A DNA stretch of 64,000 bases from BOG-1363 sp043775355 (lineage in GTDB: Bacteria > Planctomycetota > UBA11346). Shown piece by piece: positions 1-8,588 of this stretch. Numbering within the stretch: the stretch's first letter is position 1; every line of letters begins with the position of its first letter. The notes under the pieces are model-generated. The model worked only from the letters and a program-made list of their open reading frames with translations. It was not told where the DNA came from and made no database searches. The stretch is taken from assembly GCA_043775355.1 (NCBI GenBank), contig JAYVSL010000025.1, positions 1-64,000 of the forward strand, in the 5' to 3' direction. The position numbers and the translations under genes are program-made.

Positions 1-869
1 AATCCGGCGGCGCCAAGCAGAAAACCAAGTTGGCCGATCCATAATTTCCACGGACGCAAAATCCAACCGGTCCACGATCCGAGTAAAATAAATACCAGCA
101 TGTAACCAACGGAAAATGCCGACAGCGCGCCGCTGGCCAAGGTTTTGGCGTCATCCACGCTCACCTGGGCATCGGTCAGTCCCTTGGCCACCTGCGTGAT
201 CATCGCCATGCACAGCGTGCAACCGAAGAAAAGATTAATCCGGTACATAATCAAAAGCCGGGGCAAGGCAGCATGCGGAGCGCGATCGCCGCTGGGTGCC
301 GGAGGACGCGGTGGCAAGTGACGCCACCGCCACAAGCCGACGCCAACCAACAAGAACGACCCTGCGGCGACTCCATACGCCATCCACGGCGCAACGGTGG
401 ATAACCACGCAAACAACAAGAACGCGATTAAATTGCCGACGCCCCAACCCAAATTGTAACTGCGGATTTTTGCGTGCAGCAGCGGTGGCTTACCACCGGC
501 AGCACCTTCGGCATCGGAAAATAATCCGGCAGAGCCTGGAAAAAACATTGCGGCGCCAGCGAATCCGCTCATCGCGGCAACCACCGTGGTCCATTGCTGA
601 TCGCATACCATCGCCAGCGTGCAACCACTCAAACCAATGGCAGACCCAAGGATGCCACTGCGTGCGCGTCCCCAACGATCCGCCAAGCGCCCGCCAATAA
701 AGACCAGGCCGCCGTAACACAGATTCACCACCGTGGTCACCACACCGATTTGCCACGGTGACCAGTCCCACGACGTCCAGCGAACGGTGCCCAGCATTAA
801 TGCCAGGATGCTGCCGATCGAAATGAGCGCGTTGAACGACTGCAAAATAAATGGAGGAGGTGGCTTCAC
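1..869 (-). CDS. MFS transporter, C-terminus cut by window edge
   Basis: The frame is open from a GTG at 869 to the window edge, so only about 289 N-terminal residues are visible. It reads as an integral membrane protein with many hydrophobic helices. A classical MFS motif A (GGRLADRWGRAR) lies between predicted TM2 and TM3, and a polar linker rich in Pro and Arg separates the two six-helix halves. This supports a secondary transporter of the major facilitator superfamily. The substrate cannot be told. The GTG start is chosen because the flgD stop codon lies upstream in the same frame and the protein then opens MKPPPP before TM1. No clear Shine-Dalgarno is visible. It lies 87 bp downstream of flgD on the same strand. 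Confidence 0.75.
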   Translation of the reverse strand, partial: MKPPPPFILQSFNALISIGSILALMLGTVRWTSWDWSPWQIGVVTTVVNLCYGGLVFIGGRLADRWGRARSGILGSAIGLSGCTLAMVCDQQWTTVVAAMSGFAGAAMFFPGSAGLFSDAEGAAGGKPPLLHAKIRSYNLGWGVGNLIAFLLFAWLSTVAPWMAYGVAAGSFLLVGVGLWRWRHLPPRPPAPSGDRAPHAALPRLLIMYRINLFFGCTLCMAMITQVAKGLTDAQVSVDDAKTLASGALSAFSVGYMLVFILLGSWTGWILRPWKLWIGQLGFLLGAAG

Positions 870-956
870 GGGTGCGGCAGGCTGTGATCCGGCGCCCAGG
901 CGCAAGAGCGCAAAAGCGCAGGTTGCGACGATCTGCGGCGATCCCGTTTTTCGACC

Positions 957-1586
957 TCAGGTACCAATCTGAACCATGTTTGCATACGGGATCGCTAGGC
1001 CACCAATGTTGAGCACCAACTCGCCAGCGGTGTCATAGGCAACATTAGTCACTTGGCCTTTGCCCACATTTCCATCGTCCAATTTATAACCCACGGTCTT
1101 GCCGAGCAAATTGCCCGCCATGTTGGCGAGGTAGTCGGGGTTGTTGTGCTGTGGCAACACCTGTTTGACGTTATCGATGGGGTAATCGTGGTCAGCGATG
1201 GTGACGTAGACCGTTTCCTTAATTTGCCGGAAAGAACTGACTTCGCCCTTCACGCTGCCAAATCCAACATCGGGATTTAGACCCTGATCGATCAACTTTT
1301 GTTTTTCGCCAGCAGAGATCATCGACTGCTGGACGTTGACTGACTTACCCATTAATTGCTGCGCCCACGACAAGTCACCGCGGAATTTGGTGAACTGAGT
1401 ATTTGCCAAGTCCTGCAATTTCTGCATGTTTTCGACGATTTTAGAAGTCTCTTGTGGGGCCAGCGGATCCTGATGCGCCAGTTCACTCAACATGATTTTC
1501 AGGAAGTCCGCATTGCGGAACGCTGATGCCTGCGTGTCCCCGGCAGATGCTGACGATTGAGTGCTCGAATTCGTTGCGCTGATCAT
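957..1586 (-). CDS. flgD: Flagellar hook capping protein FlgD
   Basis: A 209-residue protein. After a Ser/Thr/Ala-rich start comes the FlgD family core at about residues 24-60 (FLKIMLSELAHQDPLAPQ, then a helix ending QKLQDL). In FlgD this region starts assembly of the hook cap. A beta-rich C-terminal half follows, ending in a short repeat with LVLNIGGLAIPYANMVQI, as in FlgD proteins. FlgD caps the growing hook rod and directs FlgE polymerisation outside the cell. No other flagellar gene lies in the window, so flgD is isolated here. An MFS gene follows 87 bp downstream. The N-terminal motif is strong; the rest is consistent with the family. Confidence 0.85.
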   Translation of the reverse strand: MISATNSSTQSSASAGDTQASAFRNADFLKIMLSELAHQDPLAPQETSKIVENMQKLQDLANTQFTKFRGDLSWAQQLMGKSVNVQQSMISAGEKQKLIDQGLNPDVGFGSVKGEVSSFRQIKETVYVTIADHDYPIDNVKQVLPQHNNPDYLANMAGNLLGKTVGYKLDDGNVGKGQVTNVAYDTAGELVLNIGGLAIPYANMVQIGT

Positions 1587-1759
1587 GGCGGGCTCCAGTT
1601 ACCTGACTGCCAACGCAAGGCTCGTGCCATCTGGCATCCTTGAGGTCTGTTCACCTGGCGAGGACCATCTTGGCGGATGCTACAGTTCCCAGGCCTGCGC
1701 CATATTCCACTCTTCCAGGGTCTTGTGTCGTGCGGCGCAAGGCTTCAAGTAAGCGCTAC

Positions 1760-2524
1760 ATGATCCTCGGACTCATTAGCGATATTCACGGCAACCTCTC
1801 GGCACTGAATCAAGTGATTGCCGACATGGAAGAAAACGGCGCCGAAAAAGTCATCTGCCTCGGGGACGTGGTCGGCTATGGACCTTACCCTGGGGAATGC
1901 CTCGACTTAGTGCGCCGCTGCGGAGCGGTACTGATGGGCAATCACGAAGAAGCGCTGCTTTTTGGCGCGGAAAATTTCAATCCCAGAGCCAAACGTGCGA
2001 TCGATTGGACCCGCGATCACTTGAAGACCGCCGGCGACGAAGTGACTCGTAAGAACCGTTGGCAGATTTTGCAAAACTTGCAGCTCCATGCCCAAGACGG
2101 AAATTTCCTTTTCACCCACGCCAGCCCACGCCAGCCCACACGCGAATACGTGATGCCACGCGACGTCGCGAATCCGGCTAAAATGCAGGAAATTTTCGCA
2201 CTCATCGGGCATGTCTGTTTCGTCGGTCACACGCATATTCCCGGCGTTTTCCTTGAAGATCTGACCTTTACTCCGCCCAGCGATTTATGGGGCCACACCT
2301 ATTTCGTTGAACCCGGTGAAAAAGCCCTGGTGAATATCGGTTCGGTTGGCCAGCCTCGCGACGGTGATACGCGCGCGTCTTATTGTCTACTCGATACCGA
2401 AGTCTCCGCCCCACGAGTCATCTTTCGCCGGGTCGAATACGACGTCGAATCGACCGCCAAAGCCATTGAAGCGAATAGCTATTTAGACAACTACCTTGCC
2501 GAACGCTTGCGGGTTGGCCGCTGA
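1760..2524 (+). CDS. Calcineurin-like metallophosphoesterase
   Basis: A 254-residue cytoplasmic protein. All metal-binding blocks of the calcineurin-like phosphoesterase fold are in order: DIH at D8/H10, GDVVGYG at D36, GNHEE at N61/H62, H120 and GHTHIP at H157/H159. The compact size and the GxxGYGPYPxEC segment match the small YfcE/MJ0936-type phosphodiesterases (metallophos_2). The enzyme should hydrolyse phosphodi- or monoesters using two metal ions; its substrate is not evident. A longer open frame from 1640 exists, but the ATG at 1760 places DIHGN at the usual eight residues from the start. It is a stand-alone gene, divergent from flgD. Confidence 0.85.
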   Translation: MILGLISDIHGNLSALNQVIADMEENGAEKVICLGDVVGYGPYPGECLDLVRRCGAVLMGNHEEALLFGAENFNPRAKRAIDWTRDHLKTAGDEVTRKNRWQILQNLQLHAQDGNFLFTHASPRQPTREYVMPRDVANPAKMQEIFALIGHVCFVGHTHIPGVFLEDLTFTPPSDLWGHTYFVEPGEKALVNIGSVGQPRDGDTRASYCLLDTEVSAPRVIFRRVEYDVESTAKAIEANSYLDNYLAERLRVGR

Positions 2525-2679
2525 TACCTTGGCCGAGCGCAATCAGCTCGGCGTACGTTGTTTGCTCTCCATGGATACGGCTGCCTGAATAAGCAACGAC
2601 GAATGGTCAACAGGCAAACGTAAATCTAGACGTATCCTCTGGTTGTCCATCTTCTGACAGGTACTACGTTTCTCCGCCG

Positions 2680-4767
2680 ATGGACTCGCAAGCACCGAAA
2701 AAGAGGCCCAGTGGCACGCGACTGCCACCGGTCAGCAGAACCGGCAGTGCTGCCGTGGCCCTGGGGCCAATGGTGAAAAGTAAACTCACCGAAGATCCCT
2801 TGTGGGGTTACTTCGCGATGAATGGAAAATGGATCTGTCCTTATTGTTTGAGCGTCATCAATCGCCGTGTTGGACGTAGTCGTGATGATTCCATTACCAT
2901 GCATATGGAATCCTGCCGTGGTTTCGGTAACGGCCATGGCCAGATCCAATTAGTCGAAGTCATCGCCCGCCGACAACAGTATGAAAACCTCGTTCATTTA
3001 GCTGACAGCGATCCGTCATGGCGAGTCTATGACGCATCCGGCACATGGTATTGTCCAGCCTGCCTTGACCGAATTTTGGCGGTCCGCATCCAAGGGAGTC
3101 AACTCACCAGTTTTGTGTATCAGGCCATGGCTGATCACCTCAGCAGCTGCGGATCATACCTGCGTGGTGTACGACCACAGCCCGAAGATGTCCAACGTGC
3201 ACGTGATCACGCCGCTCGCTTTCCTGCGTTATTGCAGGCGCTCCAACACAATCTTCAATTTCCAGCATGGCGTTATATTGATGCGCACGGGTTATGGGTT
3301 TGCCCCTGCTGCTTGGTGCACGTGCCCCGAGTGCGCGTGCAGAATGACTCCGACTGGCCACGCGCACCTGAACAAATAACACACCATCTGCTGCGAGAAT
3401 GCACGGCGTACGCCAACGATCCCAACCAAGTACAACCAGAAGCTCGGGTACGCGAATCTGCACAGTCGCTGCAGTTTTTACAGCCAACGCCTACCCATCG
3501 TACGCCGCTGCCCATTGCCGATGGCACTCGCGTTTATCGTTCCACTTCACCAGTCGTCGGCAGCGTTCCCACAGCACGTCCAGCCACCAACACGCCGACC
3601 AACTACGTACAAACACCACCAATTGCACGCCCAGCAATTGGCCGTCAAACGCAAACACCACCCGCTTTGCCCGTCACGCATGGAACTCCGATCGTCAACC
3701 GGCGCACTGATACCACGCCCAAAGGCGCGCCTCAAGTTATCCCCGCGGCAATGCCCGCGATGAATCTATCTCAGATTCCCGTAGCTCAGCCAACAACGCC
3801 TACCGCTAAGTCACTCCCAGACGGCACGCTTTTTGGCACGCTGTCTACTAATTTTCTCGACGGCACCGCACTGGGTTCGCTTGGCGAAGCATCATCCGAC
3901 ATGGATGATGCGCACCACAGTGAAAACCAGTATAGCAGCGACGACCACAACCATAGCGAGCACGGTCACGGTCTCGGTTGGATGGATCACGCCGAAACCC
4001 ACGCGCCAACCAATCAGCAAAAGCCAAGTGCCGAACGAACTGACATGATCAAAGCGCGTGCCGTCCAGGCCGGTTTGATGCAGAAACCGCCCGAAGTCGC
4101 CGGTTTCCATTTTGCCGCCTGTTACGAAGCCTGCACGGATATCAGCGGTGATTTTTATCAATATATCCGCCTGCCAGATGGACGCGTCGGTTTCGCCATG
4201 GGTGATGTCAGCGGTCATGGTGTGCAAGCTGGTTTAATCATGTCGATGGCGAAAAAGACCTTTGAGATCTACGCCTCCATGGGTCTTTCGCCAGCAGAAA
4301 CGCTGTCGCGCGTCAACGATGCCATCGCTCGCGATTTGGGCGGTAAATTATTTGTCTCGATGGTGTACGCCTTGCTGGATCCAACCACTCGTACGATTAC
4401 CTGGGCGCGTGCCGGACATACGCCAAGCCTACGCTACAATGCTGACGATGATAAGGTCGAAGAGATCAAACCGCCGGGCATGGTCGTCGGCATGAAGACC
4501 GGGCCCATGTTCCGTAACAGTATTCAGGAACAGGTCACCACGGTACGCTCAGGCGACGTCATCTTGCTCTACACAGATGGCATTACCGAGACCATGAATC
4601 TGCAGCAGGAAGAATTCGACACCGAGCGCTTAGTCGAAGTCATGCGCCGCTTCGGCAGTCAAGGCGCCGAAGCTCTAGTAGCGCGCATTATGGAAATTAT
4701 CCGCCACTTCCGTGGACCACAGCCACCAGCTGACGATTCCACCTTGCTGGTTTTGACGGTAGATTGA
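2680..4767 (+). CDS. SpoIIE-type PP2C phosphatase with three N-terminal zinc-finger-like modules
   Basis: A 695-residue protein. Residues about 468-695 form a SpoIIE/RsbU-type PPM phosphatase: DISGDF (D491), GDVSGHG (D509), RAGHTP, YTDGITE (D633) and a closing DDSTLLVL (D685/D686). Such enzymes dephosphorylate STAS anti-anti-sigma factors. The N-terminus has three tandem modules of the form W-x-C-P-x-C-L ... H-x(3-4)-C: C53/C56/H75/C79, C125/C128/H153/C157 and C208/C211/H236/C241. Each follows a tryptophan-containing segment about 10 residues earlier. This looks like a repeated zinc-binding unit that I do not recognise. A Pro/Thr/Gln-rich linker (about 245-400) and a His/Asp-rich stretch (about 405-445) join the halves. 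No membrane segment is seen. A PP2C gene follows directly, and a STAS gene lies at 8589. Confidence 0.85.
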   Translation: MDSQAPKKRPSGTRLPPVSRTGSAAVALGPMVKSKLTEDPLWGYFAMNGKWICPYCLSVINRRVGRSRDDSITMHMESCRGFGNGHGQIQLVEVIARRQQYENLVHLADSDPSWRVYDASGTWYCPACLDRILAVRIQGSQLTSFVYQAMADHLSSCGSYLRGVRPQPEDVQRARDHAARFPALLQALQHNLQFPAWRYIDAHGLWVCPCCLVHVPRVRVQNDSDWPRAPEQITHHLLRECTAYANDPNQVQPEARVRESAQSLQFLQPTPTHRTPLPIADGTRVYRSTSPVVGSVPTARPATNTPTNYVQTPPIARPAIGRQTQTPPALPVTHGTPIVNRRTDTTPKGAPQVIPAAMPAMNLSQIPVAQPTTPTAKSLPDGTLFGTLSTNFLDGTALGSLGEASSDMDDAHHSENQYSSDDHNHSEHGHGLGWMDHAETHAPTNQQKPSAERTDMIKARAVQAGLMQKPPEVAGFHFAACYEACTDISGDFYQYIRLPDGRVGFAMGDVSGHGVQAGLIMSMAKKTFEIYASMGLSPAETLSRVNDAIARDLGGKLFVSMVYALLDPTTRTITWARAGHTPSLRYNADDDKVEEIKPPGMVVGMKTGPMFRNSIQEQVTTVRSGDVILLYTDGITETMNLQQEEFDTERLVEVMRRFGSQGAEALVARIMEIIRHFRGPQPPADDSTLLVLTVD

Positions 4768-4774
4768 CGTGACC

Positions 4775-5626
4775 ATGGATCACAAGCCTGCAGCTGGTGC
4801 GCGTCCTGCGGTTGACTCCAGCAGTCGCCTCCCTATTCCTCCAACTCCTGGTTCGCAGCATACCGCGCCAGCACGGGTGGAGCATAAAGCCGTGAAATTG
4901 CAAATGGCCGCGTTGACGCACAAAGGTCGTGTGCGGAACCACAATGAAGACTCACTCTATTTCGACATCCGCGATCGCGTGATGATTGTTTGCGATGGCA
5001 TGGGCGGGCACGCAGGTGGCCACATCGCCAGCGAACTAGCCGTGCAAGTAGTCTCTAACGGTTTGCGTCAGCTGCGACCATCTGACTGGGGCGATGAAAA
5101 CCGCGTCATTGAAGCGATGAAGAGTGCGGTCTTCGGCGCCAATGATCACATCCTGAGCCGTGCCCGCGTCGACACCGGGTTGTCCGATATGGGCACCACC
5201 ATTGTGGGCTTGGCCTTCATGCTCGACCGCGTCATCACCGTAAATGTCGGTGACAGTCGCATTTATCGCGTGTGCAAAGACGGCATCGAACAAGTCAGCG
5301 AAGACCACAGTTTGGTTGGTGAGCGCGTGCGCGCCGGATTACTCGATCCCGACAGCGACGAGGCCGCACTGCTCGGCAATATCGTCACGCGCGCGCTCGG
5401 CATGGAACAAGTCACCATCGATATCACCGTTGAGGGCCTGATGATCGGCGACACGTATCTGCTGTGCAGTGACGGGCTGTCGGATCTGGTGAGCGATGAC
5501 GATATGTTCGACATCGTCCAAGGCGCGGAAAGTCTTGAACAAGCCTGCGTCACGATGGTCGACTTAGCCAACCAACGCGGTGGAATCGATAACATCACCG
5601 TCGCGTTAGCACGCGCGGTCAACTGA
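4775..5626 (+). CDS. PP2C-family serine/threonine phosphatase (Stp/PrpC-like)
   Basis: A 283-residue protein from the ATG at 4775; a GTG at 4769 would add two residues. After about 40 Pro/Ser-rich residues comes a full PP2C domain: GRVRNHNEDS (D59), CDGMGGHAGG (D74/G75), DMGTTIVG, NVGDSRIYR, CSDGLSDLV and GIDNITV. These Asp residues bind the two catalytic metals. The domain is of the bacterial Stp/PrpC type that reverses Ser/Thr protein kinases. No kinase is next to it. It starts 7 bp after the SpoIIE-type phosphatase stop, so the two phosphatases are probably cotranscribed. The isochorismatase-like gene follows after 21 bp. Confidence 0.9.
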   Translation: MDHKPAAGARPAVDSSSRLPIPPTPGSQHTAPARVEHKAVKLQMAALTHKGRVRNHNEDSLYFDIRDRVMIVCDGMGGHAGGHIASELAVQVVSNGLRQLRPSDWGDENRVIEAMKSAVFGANDHILSRARVDTGLSDMGTTIVGLAFMLDRVITVNVGDSRIYRVCKDGIEQVSEDHSLVGERVRAGLLDPDSDEAALLGNIVTRALGMEQVTIDITVEGLMIGDTYLLCSDGLSDLVSDDDMFDIVQGAESLEQACVTMVDLANQRGGIDNITVALARAVN

Positions 5627-5647
5627 GCCTTTTCTAAAGAACGTTCC

Positions 5648-6214
5648 ATGGCAACGAGCCGACTTGATTTGGATGCGACTTCCAGCGCGCTGCTGGTCAT
5701 CGATGTCCAAGAGCGCTTTCTTAAAGTCGTCCCCGCCATCGCCGCTGATCAGGAGGTTGGTCGCAACTGCCGAATCCTTCTGCAAGCAGCGGGATTATTG
5801 CACATTCCCCGATTGATAAGCGAACAATATCCCGCCGGTCTTGGCCCCACGTTAGCGCACATCAGCGAAGCAGCGCCAGAGGTCCCTCGCTTAGCCAAGA
5901 TGCACTTTAGTTGCGCCGAAGATCCAGCGATCGCGATCGCGATCGACCAACTTGGCCGTCAGCAATTGGTCATCGCCGGCATCGAAGCCCATGTCTGCAT
6001 CCTGACCACCGCAGCTGATTTGATCTCACGTGGTTACCAAGTCGTCATCGCCGGTGACGCCATCGCGAGCCGCGAACCGAGCCACGTGACGATGGCCATC
6101 GCCGCGCTGCGCGACTTGGGAGCCCTGGTTTTACCGACGGAAACCATCGTCATGCGTTGGCAGCGCGAAGCCGGCGTCGGATGTTTCAAGGCACTCGCTC
6201 AGCTGATTCGTTAA
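5648..6214 (+). CDS. Isochorismatase-like cysteine hydrolase
   Basis: A 188-residue protein with the isochorismatase-like alpha/beta fold. The likely triad is Asp in LLVIDVQERF, Lys in LAKMHFSC and Cys in GIEAHVCILTTA. The cis-peptide region before the cysteine is also typical. It resembles the YcaC/nicotinamidase-like branch of small hydrolases; the substrate (an amide or vinyl ether) is not evident. It follows the PP2C gene by 21 bp and may share its transcript. Its TAA stop lies at the left edge of a heptamer inverted-repeat element that separates it from the convergent pseudouridine synthase gene. Confidence 0.85.
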   Translation: MATSRLDLDATSSALLVIDVQERFLKVVPAIAADQEVGRNCRILLQAAGLLHIPRLISEQYPAGLGPTLAHISEAAPEVPRLAKMHFSCAEDPAIAIAIDQLGRQQLVIAGIEAHVCILTTAADLISRGYQVVIAGDAIASREPSHVTMAIAALRDLGALVLPTETIVMRWQREAGVGCFKALAQLIR

Positions 6215-6364
6215 ATGTCTGATGTCCGATGTCCGATGTCCGATGTCGTTTTATGCGACGTTGGGCTTAGAGCAGGGATCACTGAACTTAACGGCCCCGT
6301 GATGTCGGCGACGAAAATTCTCCGACATCAGACATCGGACATCGGACATCGGACATTAGACATT
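6214..6364. repeat. Inverted heptamer-array element 1 (unit TGTCCGA)
   Basis: The left arm (6214-6248) is one TGTCTGA, three TGTCCGA and a partial unit. The right arm (6323-6364) is the inverse: TCAGACA, three TCGGACA and TTAGACA. The arms can pair over about 33 bp with one mismatch around a spacer of about 74 nt. The element exactly fills the gap between two convergent genes and touches both stop codons. It may act as a bidirectional terminator or protect mRNA 3' ends, but there is no T-tract. Element 2 at 21653-21818 uses the same unit. Confidence 0.9.
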
Positions 6365-7085
6365 AGAAGGACGTGAGAAGGGCCATTTCATCCGCCGTGA
6401 TTTCGCGCATGGTGCCGAGCGCCAAATCAGCGGGCAATTCCAGGCCGCCAATTTTGTCGCGGTGCAGCTGGATGACCTCGCCGCCTAATTCGGCAATCAT
6501 GCGCCGGACTTGGTGATAACGACCTTCGCTCAAAAAGAGCGTCGCCAAACCCAACCCTTGATGATCATTGCCTTGAAGCTCAAGCCGAGCGGGCAAGGTG
6601 GGATTCGGATCGTCACCTAAGGTCATACCTTTGGCGCAACGTGTCACTGCGTGGTAGGACAATTTACCGCTGTACACAATGCGATAGCGCTTTTCCAAAT
6701 GACGACGTGGATTCGTCAACGTATGAATTAGACCACCATCCGAAGTTATCACTAAAAGCCCGCTGGTATCACGATCGAGTCGACCGGCGCTCTCCAACGA
6801 CAGATGTTGAAAACTTGCGGGGATCAATTCCTCAACCAACGGCGCTTCCTTGGGATCATGACTGCAGGCAAATCCAAGCGGTTTATGCAGTAATAACGTT
6901 GCGCCCGCCACGCCGACCACGACTTCACGGCGATCGACGGCGATGACTCGGCCATCGATATGTAAACCGTGATTGCGACACACCACGCCATCGACCGACA
7001 CCCGGCCACGGCGAACTAAATCGCGTGATTGACTACGGCTACCGAAACCGCGGTGACTGAGAAAGGCGTCAAGTCGAGTGCTCAT
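6363..7085 (-). CDS. RsuA/RluB-family rRNA pseudouridine synthase
   Basis: A 240-residue protein. Residues 1-60 form an S4 RNA-binding domain (RLDAFLSHRGFGSRSQSRDLV). The catalytic domain carries LLLHKPLGFACSHD and the signature SAGRLDRDTSGLLVITSDG, whose first Asp is the nucleophile. EGRYHQVRRMIAELGGEV is also characteristic. The enzyme converts a specific uridine in 16S or 23S rRNA to pseudouridine. RsuA (16S U516) and RluB/RluE (23S) cannot be told apart with confidence by eye. Its TAA lies within the right arm of heptamer element 1. It is the last gene of a minus-strand group after xseB and the RsmC-like gene. Confidence 0.9.
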   Translation of the reverse strand: MSTRLDAFLSHRGFGSRSQSRDLVRRGRVSVDGVVCRNHGLHIDGRVIAVDRREVVVGVAGATLLLHKPLGFACSHDPKEAPLVEELIPASFQHLSLESAGRLDRDTSGLLVITSDGGLIHTLTNPRRHLEKRYRIVYSGKLSYHAVTRCAKGMTLGDDPNPTLPARLELQGNDHQGLGLATLFLSEGRYHQVRRMIAELGGEVIQLHRDKIGGLELPADLALGTMREITADEMALLTSF

Positions 7086-7118
7086 GGGGCGAGGACCGTA
7101 TGGCGTCGGCCAAGGACG

Positions 7119-8168
7119 CTAGGGCCGTCGTACCGCGAGCAACTTGAAACCACCGTTTTGCGACAGCGTCTCAAACTTACCCAAGGCCGCTAAATCGGCC
7201 TCGTACGGCAATTGTCGATTTGCCACCACCAATAATCGCCCGCCAGAAACCAACGCTCCCATGGCCTGACGGAACATGGCGCGAGCAACGGTAAAATCGA
7301 CAGCGGTACCGGCATGGCACGGCGGATTCGCCAAGACCAAATCGAAGTCGGTCATCGGCAACGCTTCAGCCACATCCCACCACGCCACCGTCGCACGCGT
7401 ATGCAGACCCAGATCGTGATCAGCCAGATTCATGCGTACCGCATCGATCGCCCGCGCGTCTGCATCAACGAAACACGCGTGTGCCTGCGGCCAACGCAAC
7501 AACGCATTCAGACCGAGATGTCCGCCGCCACAGCCAATATCAAGGATACGCGACGGCGAGGGCGACGAATTTTCTTCGGCTAAACGCGCCACCAACAATG
7601 CGGTTCCTCCATCAAGCATGCCGTGACTGAAAACCCCAGGCGGCACCACAATCGACGGTGGCTGAGGATGCACGTGAGTCGCTTCCCACAGCGGCACGGC
7701 CTTCGCTTCGCCTTGCTCCAACTGCTGCGGTTCGGCGTTGCGATGAAACAACGCGACACGCGCATGCGAATGATTCGCCAACACCTCCACCGGCTGCTGC
7801 AGTGCGGCGGCCAAACGTTTCACCCAAGAAACAATGCCAAGCTCATTGCTACCGGTCACCAATAAACGACCGCCAGGAGCAAGCGCGCGCCATGCTTCAT
7901 CCAATGTTAGCCAGGTCGCCTCACGACCTTTTTGAATGCGTACCAAGGCTTGAGAAAACGAACCGCCAGGGATTTTACCATCACTACGGTTGTTTATTTT
8001 TTCGGCCGTCGCTGCCAAATGATCGCCGCGCCACGGTAAAATGGCCATTCCGCCATGACGACGAACCGCTTGCCAGCCATTCCATTCCACCAACGGCTGA
8101 GCAAGGATGACGCCGGCATCAAGCGCTGGATCTTCCGCTGCTTCCAAAACGCGCGCCGGGCCGCTCAT
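7119..8168 (-). CDS. RsmC/RlmG-like rRNA guanine-N2 methyltransferase
   Basis: A 349-residue protein with the two-domain build of RsmC/RlmG. The N-terminal half (about 1-165) is a degenerate methyltransferase-like fold. The C-terminal half (about 175-349) has the SAM-binding ILDIGCGGGHLGL, the acidic strand end VDAD and the catalytic LANPPCHAG, a variant of NPPF. HxxGVFSHGMLDGGTALL just before the SAM motif is typical of this family. It should methylate N2 of a guanine in 16S (G1207) or 23S rRNA using S-adenosylmethionine. Its start overlaps the xseB stop by 4 bp (ATGA), so translation is probably coupled. Which rRNA it modifies is not resolved. Confidence 0.85.
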   Translation of the reverse strand: MSGPARVLEAAEDPALDAGVILAQPLVEWNGWQAVRRHGGMAILPWRGDHLAATAEKINNRSDGKIPGGSFSQALVRIQKGREATWLTLDEAWRALAPGGRLLVTGSNELGIVSWVKRLAAALQQPVEVLANHSHARVALFHRNAEPQQLEQGEAKAVPLWEATHVHPQPPSIVVPPGVFSHGMLDGGTALLVARLAEENSSPSPSRILDIGCGGGHLGLNALLRWPQAHACFVDADARAIDAVRMNLADHDLGLHTRATVAWWDVAEALPMTDFDLVLANPPCHAGTAVDFTVARAMFRQAMGALVSGGRLLVVANRQLPYEADLAALGKFETLSQNGGFKLLAVRRP

Positions 8169-8374
8169 GATTGGGGCGATGAATCACCATCGCCACGCAA
8201 TTCTTCAAGCCGCGCGCGGTAACGATCTAGCTGCGCCTTGGCCAGACGCACCGATTTGAGTCCAACTTCGTAACGCCCAAGAGCGGCCTCCAAGCCAAGG
8301 TCTCCTGTCTCCAATGCCGTAATGGCCTCTTCAATGAGTTCGAATTGATCTTCGATGGATATTACTTTGGCCAT
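8165..8374 (-). CDS. xseB: Exodeoxyribonuclease VII small subunit
   Basis: A 69-residue, mostly helical protein of the XseB family. It has the usual pattern: FELIEEAITALETGDLGLEAAL, then RYEVGLKSVRLAKAQLD and a short acidic tail. XseB subunits bind the large subunit XseA to form exonuclease VII, which degrades single-stranded DNA into oligonucleotides. No xseA is visible in the window, so the two subunits are encoded apart. The gene overlaps the downstream RsmC-like gene by 4 bp. It is divergent from the STAS gene, with 214 bp between the two starts. Confidence 0.9.
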   Translation of the reverse strand: MAKVISIEDQFELIEEAITALETGDLGLEAALGRYEVGLKSVRLAKAQLDRYRARLEELRGDGDSSPQS

Positions 8375-8588
8375 GGTCGGCAGCCTAGAACCTCAACCAC
8401 CACGCGCCAGCAACCCCGTCTGCCACCCAGGACAGATCGCCCGCGCGTGTGACATCTGAACGATTCCCCCAAAGCTGCTTGGGCCTTGCCGCGCGCGAAT
8501 GGTCTGCCTAATCTCAGGCGACGTTACTCAAGCACTTAAGCTCGGATAACATTTCAAACCGCTTCACGAACTCACCAAGAACGAATCG

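Noticed and set aside
6214..6364. Possible CRISPR array
   Set aside because: The repeats are contiguous 7-mers with no spacers between units, the two arms are inverted, and there are no cas genes.
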